64,000 nt of DNA, from contig NC_067207.1 in assembly GCF_026262505.1 (NCBI RefSeq), forward strand, positions 29,418,082 through 29,482,081. The letters run 5' to 3'. Shown here piece after piece: positions 23,843 through 34,364 of this stretch (the first letter of the stretch is position 1; each line of letters opens with the position of its first letter). The translations under genes were made by a program, and so were the position numbers. The DNA is from Trichomonas vaginalis G3 (Eukaryota > Parabasalia > Trichomonadida > Trichomonadidae). The notes under the pieces were generated by a model. That model was not told the origin of the DNA and did no database searches. It saw nothing but the letters and a program-made list of their open reading frames with translations.

Positions 23843-24307
23843 ATGGATTTACCTCCAAATTGGGAATTACGCGAATGCAAAGACTACCCTGGACAAGTTT
23901 ACTATTATAACTCAGTCACCAATGAAAGCACATGGATTCGTCCAGTTCCTTTTCCAGGAGATAAAAATACTGCAGAATGGCCACCAATGGTTTACGTATT
24001 ACATATTTTAATAAAACACAATCAATCAGAACATCCAAATCCAGCTCTCAAGAGAACTCGTGAAGAAGCACAAAACATAATAAACGAAATACATCAGATT
24101 TTACTTACTGATAATAAAAAATTCGAAAGTATCGCTAAAGATAGATCTGATTGCGAGAGCGCTAAGTTTAACGGAGTTTTAGGCTGGATTGCTCGAAAAA
24201 AGATGCCGCCTGAATTTGAGAAAGTTGCATGGGGTTTAGGGATCGGACAGATTTCTAAGCCTTTCGAAACGGTAGAAGGATTCCATATAGTTTTAAGGCG
24301 TGGATGA
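23843..24307 (+). CDS. Pin1-type peptidyl-prolyl isomerase (WW + parvulin), 154 aa
   Basis: An N-terminal WW domain (W7, YYYN at 20-23, second Trp W31, P34) is followed by a parvulin domain. Active-site residues are present: H54 in HILIKH, a basic patch KRTREEA (70-76), C104 in SDCESAK, and H148 in GFHIVLR. The layout and length match human Pin1 (163 aa) and yeast Ess1, which isomerise phospho-Ser/Thr-Pro bonds after WW-mediated binding. Likely substrates are mitotic and transcription proteins. ATG 23,843 directly precedes the WW domain and is the natural start. Trichomonads are known to carry Pin1 homologues. The gene converges on a small minus-strand open frame. Confidence 0.95.
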   Translation: MDLPPNWELRECKDYPGQVYYYNSVTNESTWIRPVPFPGDKNTAEWPPMVYVLHILIKHNQSEHPNPALKRTREEAQNIINEIHQILLTDNKKFESIAKDRSDCESAKFNGVLGWIARKKMPPEFEKVAWGLGIGQISKPFETVEGFHIVLRRG

Positions 24308-24348
24308 TCTTTCTTGTTTTTTATGTTATTTTTTTGACTTATATTTTG

Positions 24349-24492
24349 TTATAAATGATAGAATAAACTAGTTAAATTGTTGAGAAATAAATTACAAATA
24401 TTACTAGCTACCTCTTGGCCCTTAGAGCCTGTCGGATAACGAACTTTTAAAAATGCCGCCTTATTTCCTACTTTGGAGGCATCGATATTCAT
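24349..24492 (-). CDS. Possible small protein, 47 aa
   Basis: The ATG at 24,492 is preceded by TCATAT, a fair trichomonad initiator placed 7 bases upstream. The peptide (MNIDASKVGNKAAFLKVRYP…GSKGQEVASNICNLFLNN…) has ordinary amino-acid use but no recognised domain. It sits between the LC8 gene and the convergent Pin1-type gene. The good initiator spacing is the main support. It could also be chance, or the first exon of a longer gene. Confidence 0.35.
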   Translation of the reverse strand: MNIDASKVGNKAAFLKVRYPTGSKGQEVASNICNLFLNNLTSLFYHL

Positions 24493-24555
24493 TTTATATG
24501 AAGAAAAAAATATTATATGTATAATTGATGACAATAAATATCTCCTTTAATCAGT

Positions 24556-24828
24556 TTAACCACACTTCCAAAGTTGAACGGCAACTTGACCGATGTAGAA
24601 GTAAATGAAGTGCTTTGTCTCGTGTGTAACGAAGGATCCGAAGGAGCGGCCGACAACGCAGTGCCATGTTGGGTTGTATGTCTTGTCAAACTCCTTCTTG
24701 ATATAGGAAGCGATATCTTTTTCAATGTTGAATGAGTCGAGGGCCTGGATAGCAGTATCGATAGCCTTTTGCTGCATCTCATCAGACATATCGACATTCT
24801 TGACAACAGCACGTTTGTCTTGGCTCAT
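24556..24828 (-). CDS. Dynein light chain LC8, 90 aa
   Basis: The full-length LC8 (DYNLL) fold is present, 90 aa against the usual 89-93. Hallmarks include [19 protein letters not shown], the [20 protein letters not shown] block, and [19 protein letters not shown], whose GSFVTHE strand forms the dimer/peptide-binding groove. LC8 dimerises dynein intermediate chains and many other partners; here it probably serves both cytoplasmic and flagellar dyneins. An initiator TCATTT lies with its A 12 bases upstream of the ATG (A at 24,840), and the stop overlaps TAAA. A very confident call. Confidence 0.97.
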   Translation of the reverse strand: MSQDKRAVVKNVDMSDEMQQKAIDTAIQALDSFNIEKDIASYIKKEFDKTYNPTWHCVVGRSFGSFVTHETKHFIYFYIGQVAVQLWKCG

Positions 24829-24836
24829 CTTCTGTC

Positions 24837-24842
24837 AAATGA
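24837..24842 (-). promoter_or_regulatory. Initiator (TCATTT) of the LC8 gene
   Basis: It matches the trichomonad TCA(+1)Y(T/A) initiator with +1 at 24,840, 12 bases before the ATG. Confidence 0.75.
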
Positions 24843-25175
24843 ATGGAAATACGTTACTTCATTTTTTTTCCGTTAGAATTTTTTTATAAAAAACCATATC
24901 GGAAATGCGATTTATAACAGACATCTCATTAATCAAGAGACAAATAATTATGAATCCGAAATATTTAATATATACGGCGAATATTCGGAGAAATTATTTT
25001 TATTTTCTCGCTTTCTTCTATTGCCTGCGATGCTATAAAACTATTTCATAGAGTGGATTATATTTGTCGTAAGGTATTCTGATTTAATAAGATATTTGGG
25101 GAAAAATTTGTTCTTTTTCATAGTAAAATCAAAGGAAATACAAACAAATTTATAAGCAAAGAGCATGGTATATAA
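24843..25175. other. Spacer between STPGR and LC8 genes
   Basis: AT-rich; I see no gene. Confidence 0.5.
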
Positions 25176-26042
25176 TTAAACATGGTATGTCTTCTTAATG
25201 AAAGGCCCAGCAGTGACATCATATGATCCTGGTCCTGGAGTATCATCTACATTTTCTCTAAATCTTTCTTGTCTCGAGATCGTGAATCCTCTTGCACTTA
25301 AAGTACTTGGTGAGTGATAAGTTCCAGGTGCAGGATTATCTCTTGTTGGTATATTAAAGATTGAGTTATAGTCAGCTCTAACTCCTCTCATCTTTATTCC
25401 ATGAACCTGCATTGATCTATCAAGATAATAAGAACCTGGACCGGGTGTATCTTGCCTGTCAGTCCATTCGAGCCTTCTAGCACTACCAAAGGATGATTTT
25501 GGACGATCTATTCGACTCTCCCATTTAGGAGCAATGTTATATGTACCTGGTCCGGGTGTATTCATATCTCGTTTCGGCTGACGAGTTTTAGTATGTATTC
25601 GGCACGTTCTCTGAGAACTTACCCATTCTACAGGCTTTGATTCGTATACTCCTGGACCAGGACCATCTTCTTCAAGATCATGGAATCGATTTGCTCTAGA
25701 TCCAAAATTACCAATTGTTTTCGGTTTAATATTTAAAGTAGATCGTTCAGTTTTTTGATATGATGTTGGAGCAGGTGAAATTGTCATTGCATTATCAGAA
25801 TCAAAAGCTGAAATTCGTTTTGATCTGGATTTGAATTCAGAAGTAGGCCTTTTTGGAGGCGCCCATGATGTGTGTTTTAATTCTCCGCTGAGAGGAGGCT
25901 CAGGTGGTTTAGATTCATATTTTCCTTGAATCATTGGAGCTAATCTAGTTGTTTTGAGTTCTGGACTGTAAGCACCAGGACCAGGAACGTCACGTGGACC
26001 ATCAAATTGAAAATCTCTCTCGGACTCGTACTTGATAAACAT
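25176..26042 (-). CDS. STPGR (sperm-tail PG-rich repeat) protein, 288 aa
   Basis: At least six short Pro-Gly motifs are spread along the protein: VPGPGAYSP, DGPGPGVYE, NTPGPGTYN, DTPGPGSYY, NPAPGTYH and DTPGPGSYD. They are spaced by about 35-50 basic residues with F/S-rich links. This is the STPGR (SHIPPO/ODF3/CIMAP) pattern. Such proteins bind the outside or lumen of stable microtubules, so an axonemal or cytoskeletal (axostyle-pelta) place is likely here. ATG 26,042 follows closely after an in-frame stop; the first PGPG motif comes early, so a short upstream exon cannot be ruled out. No clean initiator is seen. Confidence 0.88.
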   Translation of the reverse strand: MFIKYESERDFQFDGPRDVPGPGAYSPELKTTRLAPMIQGKYESKPPEPPLSGELKHTSWAPPKRPTSEFKSRSKRISAFDSDNAMTISPAPTSYQKTERSTLNIKPKTIGNFGSRANRFHDLEEDGPGPGVYESKPVEWVSSQRTCRIHTKTRQPKRDMNTPGPGTYNIAPKWESRIDRPKSSFGSARRLEWTDRQDTPGPGSYYLDRSMQVHGIKMRGVRADYNSIFNIPTRDNPAPGTYHSPSTLSARGFTISRQERFRENVDDTPGPGSYDVTAGPFIKKTYHV

Positions 26043-26288
26043 GAAAATCAATCAGATTTTATATCCGTTACCGCCAAAATTTGATATAAAATCAACTATG
26101 AAGGATCGAAAGAGACAACTTTCAACAATAAATCTAACATCCTTACAATACACAATGTACCTCATTCCAATATTTATCACTATCAAAAGAAGTTCAGCTA
26201 AATGATTACTCAAGGATTTGTTGAAGTTTAGAATAATTAGAAAAAAAAGAGGAATAATTTAATAAATTAAGTCATAAAGAGTACATTT

Positions 26289-28091
26289 TTACTGGCAGCG
26301 CTTGAGGATTTCCTGGGAAACGTCGAGGAGTTCCTGGGAAACGTGGCCGATCTTGTTGATGAGGTAGTCATCGTTAGCAGCAACCTGGGCCTTGATCTTC
26401 TCCTTATCCTGGTGCATAACTTCCTCGAACTGCTCCTTTGTGAAGTTGAGGCCTTCCCAATCGATATCCTCGTACTCTGGGACGTAGCCGAGTGGAGAAA
26501 GGTGCTCTGGGGCCTTGCCGTAGAGTCTGTTGACCATCCAGCCAAGGACACGAGCGTTCTGGCCGAAGCCTGGCCAAAGGAACTTGCCAGCTGGGGACTT
26601 GCGGAACCAGTTGACGTGGAAGACAAGTGGTGTCTTGGCGAGCTTGGCCATCTCGAGGTAGTGCTTGAAGTAGTCACCCATGTGGTAGCCGCAGAATGGG
26701 AGCATAGCGAATGGATCGCGGCGGAGAGCACCGAGCTTACCATCGGCAGCAGCGGCTGTCTGTTCAGAGCCGACTGTAGCACCAAGGTAAACACCGTGAG
26801 CCCATGATGTGGCCTGGAAGACGAGTGGGATATCGTTCATGCGGCGGCCACCATAGACGAAGATGGAGACTGGAACACCGGCTGGGTTCTCCCATTCTGG
26901 GTCAATGCATGGGCAGTTAGCAGCTGGAGCAGCGAAGCGGGAGTTTGGATGTGATGAGACACGGCCGCAATCTGGTGTCCAGTCCTTGTTCTGCCAGTCG
27001 ATAAGGTGCTTTGGCTTCTCCTCTGTCATGCCCTCCCACCAGATGTCGCCATCGTCTGTAAGAGCGACGTTTGTGAAGATTGTGTTACGAGCGCAGGAGA
27101 GAAGAGCGTTTGGATTTGTGCTCATGGCTGTGCCTGGGGCAACACCGAAGAAACCGTTTTCTGGGTTGATAGCGCGGAGTTCACCATCCTTGTTTGGCTT
27201 GATCCAAGCGATATCATCACCGACTGTTGTGACTTCCCAGCCCTTCTTGCGGAGTTCCTCTGGTGGGATCAACATGGCGAAGTTTGTCTTGCCGCAAGCT
27301 GATGGGAAGGCAGCTGTGACGAATGTCTTCTTGCCTTCTGGGTTCTTGACGCCAAGGATAAGCATGTGCTCAGCGAGCCAGCCTTCCTTGCGGGCGAGGT
27401 TGGAGCCGATACGGAGAGCGAAGCACTTCTTGCCGAGGAGAGCGTTGCCACCATAACCAGAGCCATAGGACCAGATTGTCTGCTCTTCTGGGTAGTGTGT
27501 GATGTATGTGTTCTCTGGGTCGCATGGCCAAGCAACATCCTGGCGGCCGTCCTTGAGTGGGTAACCAACGGAGTGGACGCATGAGATGAAGTCGCCGTTC
27601 TCACCGATGCATTCGAGAACCTTTGTGGAAACGCGTGTCATGATTCTCATTGAGACAACGACGTATGGAGAGTCGGAGATTTCGATACCGTTCTTGCCGA
27701 TGGAGGAGCCGATTGGACCCATTGAGAATGGGATGACGTACATTGTACGGCCTTCCATGCATCCGGCGTAGAGACCACGAAGCTTCTTCTTCATGACTTC
27801 TGGATCTTCCCAGTTGTTTGTTGGTCCAGCGTCTTCCTTGTTCTTGGAGCAGATGAATGTGCGGGACTCGACACGAGCGACATCACGTGGGTCGGAGTGG
27901 TAGAGGTAGCAGCCTGGGCGCTTCTCCTGGTTGAGCTTGATTGCCATCTTGGAGTCAACCATTTGCTTGAAAAGCATGTCAGCTTGTTCCTGGGAGCCAT
28001 CAATCCACATGACATCCTTTGGTTTGCAGAGGGCGACGAATTCGTCGACGAATGCCTGAACTTTCTTGCTCTTGTTGAAAGCTTGAGCCAT
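26289..28091 (-). CDS. PEPCK: Phosphoenolpyruvate carboxykinase, GTP type, 600 aa
   Basis: Full length for the GTP-dependent family (about 600-620 aa). Motifs include the R-loop region RVESRTFI (73-80), the Ala/Ser-rich P-loop FPSACGKTN (262-270), and [13 protein letters not shown] shortly after it, which supplies metal and nucleotide contacts. The [19 protein letters not shown] block lies nearer the C-terminus. The enzyme interconverts oxaloacetate + GTP with PEP + CO2 + GDP. In trichomonads it works mainly in the direction of oxaloacetate, feeding malate production. The gene uses GC-rich codons far above local base composition, as expected for a highly expressed enzyme. TCACTT lies 10 bases upstream of the ATG and TAAA overlaps the stop. 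Confidence 0.98.
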   Translation of the reverse strand: MAQAFNKSKKVQAFVDEFVALCKPKDVMWIDGSQEQADMLFKQMVDSKMAIKLNQEKRPGCYLYHSDPRDVARVESRTFICSKNKEDAGPTNNWEDPEVMKKKLRGLYAGCMEGRTMYVIPFSMGPIGSSIGKNGIEISDSPYVVVSMRIMTRVSTKVLECIGENGDFISCVHSVGYPLKDGRQDVAWPCDPENTYITHYPEEQTIWSYGSGYGGNALLGKKCFALRIGSNLARKEGWLAEHMLILGVKNPEGKKTFVTAAFPSACGKTNFAMLIPPEELRKKGWEVTTVGDDIAWIKPNKDGELRAINPENGFFGVAPGTAMSTNPNALLSCARNTIFTNVALTDDGDIWWEGMTEEKPKHLIDWQNKDWTPDCGRVSSHPNSRFAAPAANCPCIDPEWENPAGVPVSIFVYGGRRMNDIPLVFQATSWAHGVYLGATVGSEQTAAAADGKLGALRRDPFAMLPFCGYHMGDYFKHYLEMAKLAKTPLVFHVNWFRKSPAGKFLWPGFGQNARVLGWMVNRLYGKAPEHLSPLGYVPEYEDIDWEGLNFTKEQFEEVMHQDKEKIKAQVAANDDYLINKIGHVSQELLDVSQEILKRCQ

Positions 28092-28097
28092 TTTTTA

Positions 28098-28103
28098 AAG
28101 TGA
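28098..28103 (-). promoter_or_regulatory. Initiator (TCACTT) of the PEPCK gene
   Basis: A strong match to the trichomonad initiator, with +1 at 28,101, about 10 bases before the ATG. Confidence 0.85.
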
Positions 28104-29435
28104 AGTGTTACAACGATTCACAAATATCACAAAAAATTGAATGTGCAATGTGGTCGAAATACTACAGAATTTTTTGATGTAGCTCATAGAATATTTTTCC
28201 CATCTTTTGTATTCTATTCAAAGTACATCCGTCATTTTTATATGGTATCTACATCATTTTTCCCGGAAAGGTTATTCTGAATCATTAGATCCTAAATAAC
28301 CTAATAAATAAATGGCTTCACAAAATGAAATAGTATTCAAAACAAAAATCATCACATTAAACGCTGGCAAGCCTTAGAATAAAATGAAAGATCGACTGAT
28401 CTATATTGATCTATTCATGTATAGGTCAGACCGGAGTTGTTGCTTGAGTTTCTCCATTTGAAAAACCAAATTCATGAAAAAATTCGAGATCGTAAAAGAG
28501 TGATCCAATTCAATCAAAAATTAAATAACAGTATGTATTTATAATTATTTTAAAAGACCCATTTTGAGTTTTTTTCGGAGAAAAAAATAAAACTTAAAAA
28601 TTTCACTTCGTTTTCAAAAATGAAAGCATATTCTTACTATGTATCTAATATCATTTCATTTCCCATCCGAAAAACCGGACCCTCAACGGCTTTTTAAAAT
28701 CAATCAATTTGAAAACAGCATTAGGTGAGTACATCGTAGTGAAATACCATATATCTACAGATAATTGATCGTTTGTTTGTTATTATGCAACTATGTTACA
28801 ATTTTTTTTTACATATATGTTGATTCTTAGGATAGAAATCTGATTCTATTTTGTATGTCAAAGATATATAATACAGTAAGTTGTAACATCAAAATATATA
28901 TCATCTTAATATTGTTATAATGAATATGTGTAATTTATTCTGATCTTTCTCTTACTCGTGAAGTATTTAAAGCCGAACTAGTAAACACTCTTATATATGT
29001 ATAAAGTAATCGATGAATGATATTCAAATGCTTAAGCCAGCTTTGAAAATTTCATTCATGAATTTGTCCTCTCCAAGTCATAAAATTGCCGAATCAATCA
29101 TGAAGAACATGCAAATAAAGCCATCATCTCTTATATAATCAATTATATAATCTGCTTATGCATCATAAATAGTATTAATTGGAAATCAGGGAATCTTTAA
29201 TAACAAGCAATTCAGTATTTCGAAGATTATTGAGATTATTACATATTTTATAATTGCTTATGATATCACATAGGATTAGAAACAAAGTTAAATGCTTGGA
29301 TTAATTGATCATTGATTTTTCCGAGATTTAAATGGATCAATCCATAGTATATTAATATACTCAACTTGATATATGCTATTATTTTAAAAGCGATTAAAAA
29401 TTGCAGCTGCGCGCCGATAGAAGCCGAAAATCTCA
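28104..29435. other. Divergent intergenic region
   Basis: AT-rich spacer between PEPCK and the 112-aa membrane protein gene. I see no gene or repeat. Confidence 0.5.
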
Positions 29436-29774
29436 ATGGGAGAAAAGCAGGAAAAATTGGAATTGATTGATGAAAGCGAAATTCAACAAGCTTCTCAATC
29501 AATGTTAGGTGATGATGCCCGCGTAGAAGCCGACATAGTTTCACCAGAACTCACTGAAATGGAAAGAAAAAAGCAAAAAAGAATTACAATATTATGTGCA
29601 ATTGCTAGCGTCCTTATCCCGCTATTAGGATTCGTTTTCTTCATTTACTATTGGAAGAAAAATAAATTTCGAGCTTGGTTATGTTTTGGACTTGCTTGGA
29701 TACCAACTTTAGCTGTAATAATTTTCATCCTTTGGTTTTTCGGAGTTTTTCTGTTTTGGTTGGGAAGAACATAA
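29436..29774 (+). CDS. Small two-TM membrane protein, 112 aa
   Basis: An acidic 45-residue N-terminus is followed by a basic patch (ERKKQKR). Two strong membrane helices come next, about 51-72 (ILCAIASVLIPLLGFVFFIY) and 80-108 (WLCFGLAWIPTLAVIIFILW), joined by a Lys-rich turn. There is no signal peptide, so the first helix is a signal anchor; N- and C-ends are probably both cytosolic. The family is unknown. Trichomonads have many small two-TM proteins of this form. ATG 29,436 is the first in frame. Confidence 0.7.
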   Translation: MGEKQEKLELIDESEIQQASQSMLGDDARVEADIVSPELTEMERKKQKRITILCAIASVLIPLLGFVFFIYYWKKNKFRAWLCFGLAWIPTLAVIIFILWFFGVFLFWLGRT

Positions 29775-30682
29775 TCAGCTTCTTTTCACAATTTCTATTC
29801 AATTATTATTTCTTATGCGAAATACCCATGTTTTATCTTGTTTATTTACTGTAAATACCAAAAACCATTATTTAATTAATTCCTTATGCTTCATTACTCA
29901 TTTTAATAATCATGTTCAGCAATAGTTTTCGCTAATAGTAATTTTCTATATGAGGTGTTGGAACTGTACATATTTCTTAGAAAGGATATAAGTTAAAAAC
30001 TTCATGAGGGAATAATTTGAAATTTATTCTTGCAAATACTGTAAATCATAAATTAGTTAGTCATATTAACATAATCTGAAACTTAAAATTTAATTACTTG
30101 AACGTGAAGCCGTCAAAATCCTTGATAAATCTAAAAAGCAAATAATTTTGAATTTTGTGGCTTTGGAAGAGTCATTTTTTCCAAGGAAGAATTCTACATC
30201 GAGCGATAAAACGCGATACACTTTCAAGATTCATAATAATTGGAAAAAAAAAGAATGGTCTATTTGATATGATACTTTTTAAGTGTTGCCACTATTATCG
30301 AGTGGATGGTTGCGACTAAAACATCGAATAAATAAGCTTTTCTTCTAGGGGAACCTTAATAAAGCTTGAATTTAAAGAATTTCAATTATTTTGTTGAAAA
30401 AGACAATTTTGAAAACCCGGAATATGATTCGGCAATCTACTGTATGACAACTATAGACGAATCATATTAAAATCGATGATGGAAGAAAGTCGATCTTTTT
30501 CTCTCCAATACTTTTTTTTGTTGATCGCCGTTAGACTTATCGAACTCAAAAATTGAATACACCCACAATTACAAACCTATCAATCTGATCGTTGGGACCT
30601 AGCATTGAATCAGCACCAGTTCCCCATTGCAATGTGAGACAAAACGATATCCATTTGAAAAGCTCATTTCACTTTTTTAGTC
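29775..30682. other. AT-rich spacer
   Basis: I see no gene or repeat, apart from the initiator of the next gene at its right end. Confidence 0.5.
30669..30674 (+). promoter_or_regulatory. Initiator (TCACTT) of the 261-aa membrane protein gene
   Basis: Perfect TCA(+1)CTT with +1 at 30,671, 12 bases before the ATG. Confidence 0.85.
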
Positions 30683-31468
30683 ATGTGCTTTAACAAAGAA
30701 TGGTCTTTGGGCTTCACATGCACTAGCCTCTTCTTCGGTGGCTGGGTCATGTCAGGCAAGGGTATCTGGAAGAATCTTCAGCCATGGCAGCGCTGGAGAA
30801 TCTGCCTTTGCTTCATCTATTTCGCTTCGATGGAAGCATTACAGTTCTTCCAGTACCTCGTCATCAATGATTGCAACTCAATGGCCAACATCATCTTGAC
30901 AGCACTCGGCTATATCCATATCTGCTGGCAGCCACTTTTCTCCAACATCGCTTTATCCGCACTCGATTTCAAGAACTTTGAGAAGAAGCGTGAAGAGGTT
31001 TGGAACTTTGTTTTCAAGTTTGCTTTCACATCTGGCCTTCTTATGTCTGCCCGTCTCCTCATCCCACTCATCTACGACGGCCCACAGAACTTCATCTTCA
31101 CACCATGCAACCACGCAGAAGGCATCTGCGGTGAAAAGACATGCACAACAAATGGTCTTTACCATCTTAAGTGGGAATTCAAGCTCCTCAAGTCATCATA
31201 CGCCTTCCCGAACGTAGCTGCTCACTTCCTCTTCATGTTTGTTGCTCCATTCTTACTTGGCTTAAGACTCCAGTCCATCATCCTCTTCTTGACAGGCCCA
31301 TTCATCTCCTGCCTCTTCAGAGGTGAAGTTTCTGATGGCGAACGCTCTGCTATCTGGTGCTTCTTCTCAATCGCTGAATCCTTCATCACAATCATCACAT
31401 CATTACTTGCCTGCAGATATCAGCTTAAGGATTCTACAAAGAACCTTAAGAAGAGCAAGAAGGAATAA
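30683..31468 (+). CDS. Multi-pass membrane protein, 261 aa (DUF5765-like)
   Basis: The protein starts MCFNKEWSLGF and has about six or seven hydrophobic helices. A conserved-looking motif YFASMEALQFFQYLV is followed by LGYIHICWQPLFSN. The order MC-(W/F)..S near the start, then (M/L)EALQ, then LGY(I/L)H..(W/F)QP, resembles the DUF5765 family of integral membrane proteins of unknown role; that assignment rests on memory of the family pattern. A Cys-rich loop (CNHAEGICGEKTC) lies midway. The C-terminus is Lys-rich. Codons are GC-rich and a perfect initiator is present, suggesting good expression. The stop overlaps TAAA. Confidence 0.88.
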   Translation: MCFNKEWSLGFTCTSLFFGGWVMSGKGIWKNLQPWQRWRICLCFIYFASMEALQFFQYLVINDCNSMANIILTALGYIHICWQPLFSNIALSALDFKNFEKKREEVWNFVFKFAFTSGLLMSARLLIPLIYDGPQNFIFTPCNHAEGICGEKTCTTNGLYHLKWEFKLLKSSYAFPNVAAHFLFMFVAPFLLGLRLQSIILFLTGPFISCLFRGEVSDGERSAIWCFFSIAESFITIITSLLACRYQLKDSTKNLKKSKKE

Positions 31469-31995
31469 ATTATTAGATTCCTGGCCGGTAGAATAAAAAA
31501 GTAGAGTAAATATATTATTATTATACATTTTAACAGAGTTTTAAAAAGAATTAAGCATATTTAAACCGAAAGTTGCGAAATATGCTCCGTAATGTGAAAT
31601 GTACCCCTTGACAATAGCTTCAAATTTACAATAACGGAATGCCAACTTCAATTTTTATATCCTTTTGACTTGCTAAAGAAATTATTCTTTGTGCTCACTA
31701 AATTTAAGTTTATGTCTCCAATATTAGTGGTCTTTTCATTAAAGCTTTTTAAAATCCATTGAGAACTTGAAAATAATGGAAAACTGCTAGTAGTTAGATG
31801 TTCTTTCGTATTGATGGCTCCGAAATATCATAAAAAAATTCGAAATAAAATATTTAAAAGCGAACTCAAAATCGTTAATAAAAATAAGAAGGAAATCATG
31901 CAAAGAAGTGTATACACAAATCAAAACACTAAAGAAATGAAGTTCAATAATTTTTGTATAAAAAAATGTAAATAAAAGTTTGTAAAAACATCCGT
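31469..31995. other. Spacer between convergent genes
   Basis: AT-rich; I see no gene. Confidence 0.5.
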
Positions 31996-32559
31996 TTAAG
32001 CAAGGATGGCACCCTTGGCGACATCATGAGCCTTCTCCTTAGAGATAAGGGCCTCAATGAGAGCGAGACCGAACTGCTGAGATGTGCCTGGGCCGCGGGA
32101 TGTGATGACGTTGCCATCGCGTGTAACAGCATCTGTTGTGAGTTCACCACCTGTCTCAGCAATAGCATTATCGCAGCCTGGGTAGCCACAACCCTTTCTG
32201 CCCTTCATGATGCCGCAGGCCTGAGCGAGGACGAAGCCTGGAGCAGCGCAGATAGCACCGACGAGCTTGCCGGCCTTGTCGTGGCGCTTGATGAATTCAA
32301 CAACATCATGATTAGCAGCAAGGTTCTTTGTGCCTGGCATGCCACCTGGTGCGATGATGAGATCGAATGTTTCGTTCTTGACAGCATCGAACTTGACATC
32401 AGCAACAATCTTGACGCCGTGAGCAGCATCAACTTGTAATCCTTGTGTTCCGACGGCAGCAACCTTAACATCGGCACCAGCACGGCGGAGAAGATCTGTT
32501 GGGTTAACAAGCTCCATTGGCTCGAAACCTGTAGCAGCGAGAACGAGGACTTTTGGCAT
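31996..32559 (-). CDS. DJ-1/PfpI family protein, 187 aa
   Basis: The fold is full length (human DJ-1 has 189 aa). The nucleophile elbow is GAICAAPG with Cys104, and the partner Glu is at residue 16 in GFEPMELV, matching human E18/C106. The C-terminal SRGPGTSQQFGLALIEAL block is typical of DJ-1 proper. The histidine region of human DJ-1 (THPLA) is replaced by GYPGCDNAI, which adds extra cysteines. DJ-1 proteins act in oxidative stress defence and as glyoxalase/deglycase-like enzymes; which activity applies here is unknown. A TCATTT initiator lies 14 bases upstream and the stop overlaps TAAA. Codon use is GC-rich, as in PEPCK. Confidence 0.95.
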   Translation of the reverse strand: MPKVLVLAATGFEPMELVNPTDLLRRAGADVKVAAVGTQGLQVDAAHGVKIVADVKFDAVKNETFDLIIAPGGMPGTKNLAANHDVVEFIKRHDKAGKLVGAICAAPGFVLAQACGIMKGRKGCGYPGCDNAIAETGGELTTDAVTRDGNVITSRGPGTSQQFGLALIEALISKEKAHDVAKGAILA

Positions 32560-32569
32560 TCCTATAAAA

Positions 32570-32575
32570 AAATGA
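32570..32575 (-). promoter_or_regulatory. Initiator (TCATTT) of the DJ-1 gene
   Basis: +1 at 32,573, 14 bases upstream of the ATG. Confidence 0.75.
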
Positions 32576-33071
32576 TGAATGAATTGTCAAAATTCATTTT
32601 TTCTATCGTTAATTGGCCGGATATTTTAAATTTATATTCAAATATGACATATTTAGAATAACAAGAAAAACTGGGAGATAAGTAAATTTCTTCACTTCAC
32701 CTCATTTTTTATATAAAATTTTTAGGTCATTTCATGATCTTGCAGGCTCTATAGATTAAGTAAAAATGAAATATCTTAATTTTTGATGAATTTGAAATAA
32801 ATTTGAATCATTTCATTACTCAAGAAGTCCAGATCTTACACCAGATCTTCATCTCAATAATCTTCGTCTTTCCAACAGATCCAAATATACTCCCACAACA
32901 ATAAAAGTTCGTGATCTTCTTATTTTATCATCTGTGAGAACTTATCCAAGCACGATTTCACAGAAGTTGTTTGTCCATGATTAATTGTAACAAAATTCAA
33001 AGGCATATATATCAGAAAATTGATTTTAAAATATTTTAAAACAAGGCAAATGTTAACATTCCTTTATTAGA
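32576..33071. other. AT-rich spacer
   Basis: I see no gene or repeat. Confidence 0.5.
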
Positions 33072-34010
33072 TTATGTTAAATAATTCTTTATTATTTCAT
33101 CCTTTGCACAGCTTAACGCAGTGTTTCCATTTGAGTTCTTTGCGTCTTTATTAGCTCCAGCAGAGATAAGATATTTTACGACTTCAAGTCGACCTTTTCT
33201 TGATGCCCAGATGAGTGGAGTAGATCCATATTTATCTTTTGCTTCTTTATCAGCTCCAACAGAGACAAGATATTTGATAACTTCAAGTTGACCTTTTCTT
33301 GATGCATCAATTAGCGGCGTATATCCACGCGTTGTCTTTGCTTCTTTCCAGCAGCCACATTCAATGAGAGATTTAACAATTTTGACATTTCCTAATTCAC
33401 AAGCCACATGAAGCACATTCCTTTCATCGGACCTTGAATATTTTTTGGGAGCGATTTTTCTCCAAAGCCCTTCATCACATGCTTTTGAGACAAGTTTTTG
33501 ATTATCATGGTATGAAAGTTCATTAAAGAAAAGGTAACTACTTCCAAAATTATTAGAATTCTTGAGTTCTGCAATTTTTGATAGAAATTCTTTTGGAAAT
33601 TCGTTAATTTCTTTGTGTTGAGTTTGTACTGATTCAAAATCTTTTTGGAGTTTTTGTATTCTCTCTTCTCAATCACGAGTTTCATTTTGCATGCGGTTTA
33701 AAATATCAATAATTCCATCAAATATTCTCAGATTCATGTATTTTCTGACTGTTTGCAATATTAAAATTGCATCTTGAGCATTACAAATGGAAACATTTGC
33801 ATTTCGAGTGCATTGATATAATTCATTTGCATTTATAATAGATTCAGACTGCTTGAGAAGAGTAACGAAATCGTTTGTCGTTAATTTGGAATATTCCATG
33901 ATTCTTTCGATGTCATCTACTTCAAATACATCAAAGAAATTCCCCTCTTGTATATAATCGTTTAAATGAGCTCCAAGATATTCAAAATCTAAATTAACAA
34001 TTGCACTCAT
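33072..34010 (-). pseudogene. Ankyrin-repeat gene interrupted by one in-frame stop
   Basis: The frame from ATG 34,010 is coherent over 313 codons except for one TGA at 33,671-33,669. Before it lies the helical N-terminal domain typical of trichomonad ankyrin proteins (about 113 codons). After it come a coiled segment and four ankyrin repeats, with near-identical TPLIDASRKGQLEVIKYLVS and TPLIWASRKGRLEVVKYLIS units. All parts share the same frame, so only the stop separates them. Either this allele is a recent pseudogene, or the base is a sequencing error. TGA is a normal stop in this genome, so recoding is unlikely. Repeat similarity suggests recent internal duplication. Confidence 0.8.
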
Positions 34011-34364
34011 TTAGAAATCCGAGTCGTAGTTCTCGGCTCTAAAAAATTTTAAGTTTGAGTTCAATATGTATATATATATAGTGCTCGATTCTATTGAAAA
34101 GACTAAAATATGGAGAACTGGTTATGACTTAGAGTGTTTCAGTTTTTTTTTCAAATAAAAAGACATAGGAAGGTTCTCGGTGATATAACCATTAGGGCTT
34201 TTCATAAGTACATCATTACACACTGCTCTTGATATAATATGTCATTGGAAAGATCCAAGCATATCTAATAAATATGAGCCTAGAAAAATTTGTAAATAAA
34301 TTTCCTAAATTTATATATAAAAAACACAAATAAATAAAAAACAAAAAAATATAAAAACAATAAA
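34011..34364. other. Short spacer
   Basis: AT-rich, with a short (TA)n run near 34,068-34,079. I see no gene. Confidence 0.5.

Noticed and set aside
26343-27604. Long plus- and minus-strand open frames across PEPCK
   Set aside because: They are shadows in other frames of a GC-rich, strongly biased gene; PEPCK itself is unmistakable.
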